Position numbers and translations under genes: made by a program
In this document: positions 6,423 through 15,400 of the stretch, piece after piece
Numbering within the stretch: the stretch's first letter is position 1
Layout of the letters: every line of letters starts with the position of its first letter
Notes under the pieces: model-generated
What the model was told of the DNA's origin: nothing
Seen by the model: only the letters and a program-made list of their open reading frames with translations
Database searches by the model: none
DNA from: Candidatus Magasanikiibacteriota bacterium
GTDB taxonomy: Bacteria > Patescibacteriota > Patescibacteriia > Magasanikbacterales > UBA922
Assembly (NCBI GenBank): GCA_023246565.1
Contig: JAHFIE010000010.1
Span: 1 to 22,409, forward strand
Direction: 5' to 3'
DNA: 22,409 nucleotides

Positions 6423-6677
6423 GTGTCAGAGATTAAACGTAAACGTGGCGAATCGTTTGAAGCCTTTATTCGCCGAGTTAAGCAACAATGGCAACGTTCA
6501 GGAAAAATTCTTGAAGTACGCAAACGTCAAGTGTTTGCTGGCAAACCCAATAAAAACGCACGCAAGAAATCAGCGTTGAAGCGTAATGCCATGCGCGACG
6601 AGATGGAATACTTAAGAAAGACCGGTAAGTTACCCAAGAAAGAAGCGACCGGTTTTAATCGTGGTCATCGATCATAA
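6423..6677 (+). CDS. rpsU: 30S ribosomal protein bS21
   Basis: bS21 is a small, very basic protein that sits near the mRNA exit and anti-Shine-Dalgarno region of the 30S subunit and helps initiation. The 84-residue product reads SEIKRKRGESFEAFIRRVKQ, the classical S21 beginning, followed by RSGKILEVRKRQVF and a Lys/Arg-rich stretch. It is longer than the usual 60-70 residues because of a C-terminal tail (about residues 60-84). I start it at GTG 6423 rather than GTG 6411 because of the Shine-Dalgarno placement; an extension with KRS would be unusual. It has its own promoter and lies 12 bp before the yqeY gene, so the two form an operon, a common pairing. Confidence 0.93.
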   Translation: MSEIKRKRGESFEAFIRRVKQQWQRSGKILEVRKRQVFAGKPNKNARKKSALKRNAMRDEMEYLRKTGKLPKKEATGFNRGHRS

Positions 6678-6689
6678 TTATTGTTTGCT

Positions 6690-7139
6690 ATGAGTCTTTA
6701 TGATGATCTCACGCTTCGGCGTGAGGCTGCTCGTCGATCCCATGATTCAGCGACGCTTGATGCTCTTCAAATGATATTGTCCGCAGCAAAAAATGAACAG
6801 ATTACCATGGGGCATGTTCTCAGTGACGAAGAATTACAAGCAGTGATTGGTCGACAAGTAAAACAACTTAAAGATGCTCGCAATGATTTTGTTGCTGGAG
6901 GTAGAAATGATTTGATCACGAAAACTGATCAAGAGATTTCATTATTGGAACAATTTTTACCACAACAACTTTCTGAAGATGCTTTGACAAATATCGTATC
7001 TGAAGTCATGGGAACTTTTGGTGAAACTGTTTCAGCAAAAGACGCGGGTCAAATCATGGGGAAAGTAATGGCACGGGTTAAAGGTCAGGCAGATGGTAAT
7101 CGAGTTCGAGAAATCGTTAATCGACTGATTTCAAAATAA
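6690..7139 (+). CDS. yqeY: YqeY/GatB-tail-like protein
   Basis: The YqeY family resembles the C-terminal tRNA-interacting helical domain of GatB, the amidotransferase subunit that makes Gln-tRNA or Asn-tRNA; the function of free-standing YqeY is not settled. The 149-residue all-helical protein begins MSLYDDLTLRREAARRS and has the family blocks LQMILSAAKNEQI, LEQFLPQQLSEDAL, SAKDAGQIMGKVMARVKGQADG and a final NRLISK. Length matches the family. ATG 6690 is chosen over TTG 6681, because family proteins start with a short helix of this kind. It follows rpsU by 12 bp and is probably translated from the same mRNA; no Shine-Dalgarno sequence is visible. Confidence 0.93.
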   Translation: MSLYDDLTLRREAARRSHDSATLDALQMILSAAKNEQITMGHVLSDEELQAVIGRQVKQLKDARNDFVAGGRNDLITKTDQEISLLEQFLPQQLSEDALTNIVSEVMGTFGETVSAKDAGQIMGKVMARVKGQADGNRVREIVNRLISK

Positions 7140-7158
7140 CCTGTTATTTTTTCTTTTT
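7133..7158 (+). terminator. Weak terminator-like hairpin overlapping the yqeY stop
   Basis: AAAATAA (7133-7139, including the stop codon) pairs with TTATTTT (7144-7150) around loop CCTG, followed by TTCTTTTT. The stem is only A:T pairs, so it may terminate poorly. Confidence 0.4.
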
Positions 7159-7166
7159 CAGAAAGG

Positions 7167-7196
7167 ATGACAGTGTCAACTATGACCACCATTTAA
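7167..7196 (+). other. Short leader reading frame before the first surface protein
   Basis: ATG 7167 opens a nine-codon frame (MTVSTMTTI) ending in TAA at 7194-7196. GTG 7173 lies 5 bases after the only purine-rich patch here, AAAGGA. The frame is the same as that of the next gene, whose ATG is 21 bases further on. It could be a leader peptide, or a former N-terminus cut off by the TAA. It could also be chance. Confidence 0.25.
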
Positions 7197-7217
7197 TTTT
7201 TGAATCCTTGGTTTACC

Positions 7218-9440
7218 ATGCTTGCCAGGATTCGGTTTATCAGATTTGAACGAAAAACTGTTGTTAGCCTTTCTGTCGGGCTGATGGCAGTTTTTGTTTT
7301 TTTAAGTCTATTTTTTGTCCCCCACATTGCCCGAGCCCAGGATGAGGGTGATACGTTTGGTTTGGCACCAATTGGCCAGAGTATTAAATTGGGTAATGAA
7401 GATATTCGTGTTATTGCCGCGCGTATCATTGTGGTGATTTTAGGTCTTTTAGGAATTATTGCTTTTGGATTAATACTGTACGCCGGATTTTTGATCATGA
7501 CGTCGGCAGGGAATGAAGAAAAAATCCTTCAAGGAAAGCGTGTGCTTATCAATGCTACAATTGGTTTTTTGATCATTGCTTCTGCATTTTCTATTGTGCA
7601 ATTTATTTTAAAATCTTTGTCTGATGCCACAGGTATGGGTACGGGGACTGAGGAAGACAGTATTGGTGAGCAAAGTGGATTTGGTTCTTTTTCTGGTACG
7701 GGTGCTTTGGGATGGGTGATCAAAGATCATTATCCTCGTCCAAATCAAGCTGATGTTGCGCGTAATACCAAAATCGCGATTACGTTTGCAGAAGCCATTG
7801 AACCGGGTAGTTTAAGTGTGAACACGAATAATACGTGTTGGCCAAAAGATGATTCTAAAAAACCAATCCCCATTGGTACGGGCGCAAATTGCGCTGTGTA
7901 TCCAAGTGGTGCTGATAAAGGCAAACCAATTCCGTACTTTGGTGATTGTTTTGATAGTAATGGTGACAAAGGTATTAGTTGGGATACCGAATGTGACCAA
8001 GTGAATACGAATTCTGTGCAATTATTTTTGGCCAGCCAGGCCACGAGTACAAAAAAAGATTTTGTCCCCATGGCAGTCTTGGCTTCGTATAATAAAGACG
8101 GAAAAGCATTTATTTTTACGTTTAAACCATTGAATCCAATCGGAAGTGATATAGAAAATATTTGGCATACGGTTAAACTTCTTGGTGGTTCTGATAAAAG
8201 CAAAGGGATAAAGAAATTGGATGGCGCTGATATTTTTCCCAAACAATACATTAACAAATTTTATACGTGGAATTTTCAAACGAATACTAAAATTGATCTG
8301 ACGCCACCGCATATTCTTAGTGTTTGGCCCTATAGTGGCAATACTATTTTACGCAATACCATTGTGCAAATTCAGTTTAGTGAACCTATGGATCCCTCGG
8401 TTACACAAGGAGTTTTGAGTCAGACCGGTACGTTTTCGAATATTATTTTTGGTGATCCGCAAATCAGTGGCGAGTGGCGCATCAGTAATGGTTATCGGAC
8501 GCTTGAATTTACTCCGAGCGAACCGTGTGGAACGAACAGTTGTGGTGAAGTAATGTATTGCTTACCCACGAAATGTCCACCAACAGATACCAAATGTCTT
8601 GCTAATTATTCCAGTTTGGTGCGTACGGCCGCATTGTCAAATCCAACAGATAATTCTTTTCAATCGCAACCGTTTACTGGTGTTGCTGATATGGCAGCGA
8701 ACGCGCTTGATAATGGCCCAAATAATAAGCCTGATGGTATTTTGTCTGAGGCACTGGATAAATCATGGCGACATAAGCCAACACTTCCTGGTGATTTTAA
8801 AACCATTGGCGCTGCTGAATCTTCACCAGATAATTACTTTTGGAGTTTTAAAGTTCAAAACGATATTGATCGTTCCGTACCCTATATAAAAAATGTTACA
8901 CCGAATTTGGAAGGCGAGGGAGTGAAAGGAACTGATCCCATTCGCATTTCTTTTAGTAAAAAAATGTTATCATACTCTTTGTCCGATGGTGTTGGTGTTT
9001 TGGAATATCCTGAAGGTGTAAAAGGTAAAGATGGTGTAAAGTTAGATCCCTTTGCCAATTATGTTCAGTCATATGATGAAATTGGAACTGGGTTAACCAT
9101 AGCTGATATTGAACATCCACGGGTATTTGGACCAAATGGTCTTGATCTGTATTATTTTACGTTTGTTTCAAGTTCAGTAAAATCAAATAATCAAAATTGT
9201 CTGTATCCTGGCCGTGGCCCGAATGCTCTAGAAAAAAACTCTGCGCCGATCTGTACCTATTCTGAAGACGCAAATGGAGTAGGTACAGGAACAAATTGTG
9301 TGCCCGTAACCTTTGATGCATCAAGTGATACTGGTTGTGTTTTTGACTTAGTAGAAGGGGATAAAATTCAACCTGATGTGACAACGTGTTTGAATAAGAT
9401 GAAAGCCGGAAGTAAATCAGCGTATAGTACAAATAATTAA
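7218..9440 (+). CDS. Pilin-headed surface protein with Big_5-like Ig domains (about 740 residues)
   Basis: The protein is exported and probably membrane-anchored. Residues 1-40 form a signal peptide with a long hydrophobic core and cleavage after ARA at residue 40. Residues 65-135 hold two membrane helices joined by a short polar loop (FLIMTSAGNEEKI), which matches the T4SS-pilin/TrbC-VirB2-like hairpin common in CPR bacteria. After a Gly/Ser/Thr linker come three Ig-like Big_5 (SbsA-like) units starting near residues 167, 361 and 551. Each has the hallmark '..P..G......I.I.FS..M': IVQIQFSEPMDPS and IRISFSKKM are examples. Cysteines are frequent in the last third. I choose ATG 7218 over TTG 7200 because it gives a compact, basic signal peptide. 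The head is clearly paralogous to that of the next gene. No enzyme motif is visible; a surface or adhesion role is inference. Confidence 0.85.
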   Translation: MLARIRFIRFERKTVVSLSVGLMAVFVFLSLFFVPHIARAQDEGDTFGLAPIGQSIKLGNEDIRVIAARIIVVILGLLGIIAFGLILYAGFLIMTSAGNEEKILQGKRVLINATIGFLIIASAFSIVQFILKSLSDATGMGTGTEEDSIGEQSGFGSFSGTGALGWVIKDHYPRPNQADVARNTKIAITFAEAIEPGSLSVNTNNTCWPKDDSKKPIPIGTGANCAVYPSGADKGKPIPYFGDCFDSNGDKGISWDTECDQVNTNSVQLFLASQATSTKKDFVPMAVLASYNKDGKAFIFTFKPLNPIGSDIENIWHTVKLLGGSDKSKGIKKLDGADIFPKQYINKFYTWNFQTNTKIDLTPPHILSVWPYSGNTILRNTIVQIQFSEPMDPSVTQGVLSQTGTFSNIIFGDPQISGEWRISNGYRTLEFTPSEPCGTNSCGEVMYCLPTKCPPTDTKCLANYSSLVRTAALSNPTDNSFQSQPFTGVADMAANALDNGPNNKPDGILSEALDKSWRHKPTLPGDFKTIGAAESSPDNYFWSFKVQNDIDRSVPYIKNVTPNLEGEGVKGTDPIRISFSKKMLSYSLSDGVGVLEYPEGVKGKDGVKLDPFANYVQSYDEIGTGLTIADIEHPRVFGPNGLDLYYFTFVSSSVKSNNQNCLYPGRGPNALEKNSAPICTYSEDANGVGTGTNCVPVTFDASSDTGCVFDLVEGDKIQPDVTTCLNKMKAGSKSAYSTNN
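7390..7632 (+). other. T4SS-pilin-like two-helix module of the 740-residue protein
   Basis: Two hydrophobic helices (about residues 66-94 and 109-132) flank the loop MTSAGNEEK. With the signal peptide removed, the N-terminus and the large C-terminal region would both face outward and the loop the cytoplasm. Residues such as LGLLGII and LYAGFL match the T4SS_pilin pattern (PF18895-type, from memory). Confidence 0.78.
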
Positions 9441-9487
9441 GATTTAATACTGAATATTAGCCGTGGCCGTTACTACGTACAGCGTAT

Positions 9488-12400
9488 ATGCATGTGTTTA
9501 AGAATAAAATGTTCCGTACCATAATTGCCCTTGCCCTTTTTGGGAGCATGTTCTTGTTTGCGCCTACAATTCGTGCACAAGGTGATACCTTTGGTTTAAA
9601 TCCCATTGGTAAAAATGTGAATTTAGGTGGTGGTGACATTCGTGTCACTGCTGCCAAGATTATTAGTGCGGCTCTTGGTCTTCTTGGGATTATCACGGTT
9701 GGCATTATTCTGTACGCTGGTTTTTTGTACATGACGGCTGGTGGCAACGAAGATCAAGTTGGCACTGCCAAAAAATACATTATTAACGCGGTTATTGGGC
9801 TTGCTATTATTTTGTCCGCGTTTACGATTACTCAGTTTGTTTTAAGCAGTTTGGATAAAGCAATCAATGGACAGAGTGGATCAGATGATGATGGCGGCGG
9901 TGGAGATGATGATTGGCCAGCAGGTGTTTGTGATAAAAATTCTCCTGATTACAATGAGGCGCAATGTACGTCAAAATGTAAATTGCATCCTGAACTTTCG
10001 ATGTGTAAGAAGTTGGCATTTTATGTGGAAAGTATTACGCCAAGTACGTTGCAGAACGATGCTACGGGGATGAATAATATCACCATGCGTGTACTATTCA
10101 GTCATCCCATTGATCAAGCTACTGATCTAACCAAGGCACTCACGCTTAAAAAAGATGGAGAGGATACGGTGCTGCCTATTACTGCTTCTTTGATCGAAGG
10201 GAACCGTGTTATTGAAGCTTTTTATAAAGATAATGGTCAGAAAATTCCACCGGTAGTTGATAAAAGATATACCCTGACCGTGAGTAGTGATGTCAAAGAC
10301 GCGCAAGGAAAAAATTTGGACACGAACTATTCTTTTGGTGGATTGCAATACCCAACCACGGCACATTTTATGGTTGATAAGAATTTTGCTGATCAGGTTG
10401 CACCGCTGATTCAAAATTTGACCATAAATAATAGCGGTGGCCAGGTTATTGTGACCAAAGGTCAAACTTTTGTTGTGGGAGCAAAAGTTAATGACCGGAT
10501 TCTTCTTCTTAAGTATGGTGGTGTTGGTTTGGTTCGTATGGTTATTACTGAGAAAGGTTCAACAACTGCTATTCTCAATGACCTAGTTGCTCCAGCCATT
10601 GCTCCAGGTTCTTCTCCTGAATTTTTAGTGTCGTACACTGGTCTTATTGATAATGCTTTCAAAGCCGGGAGCACCTATACGCTTACCCTTTCAGCCTTTG
10701 ATATAAACCATAAATCAACAACAGCCACGCTTACATTTAAAGTTCAGGGCAGTCATTGTACTGATGGTATTTTAAATGGTGATGAGACAACCGTCGACAC
10801 TGGTGGTTCTTGTGGTACGGATAATGGCTTACCCATTATTAAAGACGTTGATCCCATGAATGGTGCTTCAGGCAATTGGATTAGTATTTTGGGAAAAAAC
10901 TTTGGTAATCAAGTTGGAAAGGTTGATTTTGCGACTGACCACAATAAAAATAATAAGTACGATACCAATGAGTGGGTTCCCGCACAGATTGTCTCCTGTA
11001 ATGGAACACCATCGTGGGATTCAGGTTCAGTTGTTGTTCAAGTTCCTGAAGCAGGAGATTTCATGAATAATGCAGCTGCTCAATTTAATGGGATCAATGG
11101 ACATGTTGAAATCTCAGGGACAACTCTTGAATTAACGAACGCGCTTACGTTTGAAGCTTGGATTAAACCAGATATTTCTGGGGCATATAAGACCGTGCTT
11201 GCAAACGTTGATCCAGTAGCCAAACAAGGTTATTTCTTGGCAGTAACTAATTTGCAGCCAGTGATTTGGCTTTCAGGACTCAAGAATCCAGGATGGTATT
11301 CTTCTCCGACTAAACTTCCGGTGAATGTTTGGACCCACATTGTGACAACCTATGATGGTTCAAATATTAAATTTTATATTAATGGAAATCTTGATAAAAT
11401 ATTCCCTGCTTCTGGTTCAGTAGTCTCTACTCCGGGTAAAAAATTATGGTTGGGAATGCGTGAAGATTTTAAAACTATTAACCAATTTAAAGGTGGTCTT
11501 GATGAAATTGCACTGTACAGTAAGGTCTTAACACCGGAACAAATTTTGGCGCATTATAATGAAGCTAAAAAAGTTGGTGGTACGTATGACGTGATCGTAA
11601 ATCAAGATGGACCCCTTGGTTATTGGCGTCTTGGTGAAAGTGATGGCACAGCAGCATCTGATAGTAGTGCTTATGGGATTCACGGTGTATATGTTGGTGG
11701 TGTCACACTTGATCAAATCGGAATTTTTGGACCAAATACGAAAAAAGTTGGGATTGGGAAAACCAGTGCGATTCGTCTTACCAGTGTTAATAAAGTGATT
11801 GATGGAAAAATAGTGGAAGTATCTGATTCAACGGTTGATGATGTTGGTCCTAAACCAGGCGGTGATGGCTTATTTATAAAAAATGATATTAAACGTCCGG
11901 GACTTTGTAATGTGGGTGTTACGAAAGAAACAACCATTACGCTTGGTGGCAAGGAAATAACCTTGCCGATCAATAATCCCGCGGCTCTTCCTGGTGTACC
12001 GGTTACTGCGCATGGATTATCTTTGGGTACTTCTGCTACAGCAAATAAAATTCTTTTTGGAGCTACAAAAGATCCACTCACCGGACAATTGGCTGGTGGT
12101 TACCAGGGTGAAGTCAAAAAAGCTACTGATTGGACTGATTTATATGTCAATACTGTTGTACCGGATAATTTGAAAATCGGTTCAGTTGCTGTTCATGTAA
12201 CTGTCGCTGGAGAAACCAGTAATGGGGTTAAATTTAGTATTCTTTCACCTGACGCAGCTAAGGCAGTACCGATTATCAGTGAAGTTGATCCAGTGTCAAC
12301 AACTCCGGAAAGTTATATAACCATCAAAGGTAATGGTTTTGGCGGGACGATTGATCATGTGTACGTTGCTGATTCAGCTGATCATGTAGCAACATGTGGC

Positions 12401-15400
12401 AGCACGGTACCGGATGCAAGTTGTCGCGATCTTGGTGTTGATACTTTGCCTGCTGTTTGTGGTACTACCTGGACTGACACACAAATTATTGCAGAAATAC
12501 CCAAGAGTTTAGCTGCCAAAGAATACTATATTGCAGTAAGAAACGGGCAAAGTAAATTAATGAGTGATGGTAAAGATACTTTTATTGTCATTACCGGCAC
12601 ACCACGGCCAAGTATTTGTAAAATTGATCCAGCCAAAGGTCCGGCACCGCTTGCGACTGATAGTCCAGGGATTAGTATCTATGGTATTAATTTTAGTACG
12701 AATCCTGTTTTGTACTATTGGCAACCAAAAGCTGAAGCAAATACCTACAGTACGTGGCTTAATTCTTTAACTGACACAGTTAATGGCGAACCTACGGGAG
12801 CAAATGTTCTCAAAACAAAGACCCTAACAAAAATTGTTACCATGCTTCCGGTTGGGGCCACTGGTTCTTCCATGTCTTCTGGACCGATTAAAGTAAAATC
12901 AAGTGCTGGAGATGTAAGTAATGGTGTTCACTACGCAGTAGAAAAGTGTAGTGAAGCAAAAAGTCCTTTGCCCGGATATCATTGTTGTACCAAAGGTCCG
13001 GACACTGATGTATGGAAGAAAAATAGTCAAATGTGTACGGGCGAAAGTCGTGAAGCTGGTTATGTCTGGCGTTTTACCACCGGTATTATTGGGTATGTTC
13101 CCAGTGTTGTGGAAGAATGTAATGCAACATCGTTCCCTTCACCAACCCCGCGCAAAATTCAAGGTATTAACAATAGTGCTTGTGTGAATAGTTCTCTTGC
13201 TTTGCGTTTTACTACGGGCATGGACAATACTTCACTTACCAATAATACGGTTAAAGTTTATGCTTGCGCGGATAAGGCTGGTGCCATTGATTGTGCGAAC
13301 AAAACTCCGGTCACGCCCCTTGATTTGTTATATCAAACCGGCGCAAATACACTGATCATTCGACAAATCCCACCGCAAACAACTTTAACACCAAACACCT
13401 GGTATCAAGTTGAACTGAGTGAAAAAATTCGTTCTTTGCAATATTCAGTTATCTTTGGTGTTGGACAATATACTTCGACCACACTCGCGGTGACGAAACC
13501 TTGTGGACCAGGAACAGCATATTGTTTTACCTTTAAGACCGGTACAGAACAATGTACCCTAACCGGTGCAGGAATCAATCCACCAAATTATACGACGCAT
13601 CAACTTGGGGTGATTCAAAATCCAAGTTATGTTTTTGATAATACGCAATTATACTTACCGCCCAATCTTCCTCCGAATCCATTTTATTATTTTGTTTGGG
13701 GTAAAGGGAATCAAGAATGTTCAGTCATCAATGTTGATGGTTTTCCTTGGGTTTGGTCACCACAAACTAATGGACCGGACAGTGACAAAGCTCTTGCGTT
13801 TAAACCACCAGCAACGAATGAGTATGTGAATAGTCGAGCAGTTGTTTCTGCTGAAAGTCACACAGCTCCGGGCAATGTGATTATTAAAGCAGAGGCTGAT
13901 GTGAGTAACACTACTCCTTTGACGGGTATTACAGGAACAGATATTTTGGCTGCTGCTGGATTTTCTGGTGGTGTACAAGGTTTTGCTCCAACAGATAAAG
14001 TTGTTTTATCAGAAACAATTTCATCATTACTTGCACTCCAATCATCATTCACGTTACAGCTGAAATTTTCACAATCAGCTCTTTTTCCGTATAACACACT
14101 TCTTGAGAAAAAAAATAGCAATGGTCCTGGTATTGGTTATAAAATTAAATATACTTCAGGCGGAAGTGGGAATAAACTTTGTTTTATTACCTATGTCGAA
14201 CCAGCCGCGAATGTGGGAGTAAATCATTGTCTGGATAATCCCGCGGTTGATGCGAATGGAGTACACAATGTTTTGTTAACGTGGAATAAAGAACAAGAAA
14301 AATTATCGTGGATTAATCTTGTTGCACCACTAACATCACAAACAGTCAAGGTTACTTCTATCCCGGTCTCGAATGATCCGGCAACTTTAGTCAGCGAAAA
14401 ACAACCAGCCACGGATCCAGGTCCAGTATTTTTTGTCATGAAGTATAAAAATGAACCAACAGAATTTGAAAAAGTTACTGGTGTTTTCCATTATGCGCCA
14501 ACCAGTTCCTTGATTATTGATTTATATGATCCCGCAGTAATTGAGTATGAACCGAATTGTATTGAATCATGTGTTAATGCAATGATCCGCGCTAAATTTA
14601 ATCGCCAGATGGATATTGATACGTACGCGGCCGGATTTAAGGTTTATGAATGTAAGGATGGAGTGGAATGTACGAACGCACAAGAAATAAATCTGTATCA
14701 AGTTGATGAAGATTCAGATTATCAAGTATTGATCGCGAGTCTGGGAATCGGCCAAACACTGAAACCAAATACGTACTATAAAGTTTCATTAAATGGGACA
14801 AACTCTGTTATCAAGGCATTGAATAGTATTCAACCAAAAAAACAAGGGAAAGCTCTTCCAAAAACCGAATGGATTTTTAAAACACGTGCTGATGGTACGC
14901 CGTGTTCAGTCGGTTCCATTGTAGTTATGCCGCATCCGTTTGTGGCAAATGCGGTTGGACAAAAAGATAAATTTATTGCAACACCGTATAGTTCACCGAA
15001 TGCCTGCAGTAAACTTGGTCAAGCCTTAAATAAATGGGATTATCAATATCAATGGTCAACAGAAGATACAAATGTTGCCACAGTTTCAGGAGTTGGCGCA
15101 GCGCATGATGGGAATATCAGTCCTTTTTGTACCAGTGCTTGCGTGAAAAAGGGGAGTACTATCCCAAAAAATAATCAGAATCCAAACCCCCTTATTCCGT
15201 TGTGTGGCAATACAACTGTTGACGGTGGTGAAGATTGTGATATCGGTGCGCCTGGTGAAAGTGTTGGCACGAGTTGCGATCTCAATTGTTTACGTCCCGG
15301 TAATATAGCTAGTACAACGCCACAAAATTTCAATAATCAAAATCTTTGTGGCAATGGCATTGTAGAAACCAATGTTGGTGAACAATGTGATCCAGGACAT

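Noticed and set aside
7745..8257. 170-codon open frame on the - strand
   Set aside because: Antisense to the 740-residue surface protein, with no promoter, ribosome-binding site or domain.
9423..9428. TATAGT as a promoter for the giant gene
   Set aside because: The best -35 at an acceptable distance is poor (ATGAAA with an 18-bp spacer), and it lies within the end of the previous coding region. Cotranscription is simpler.
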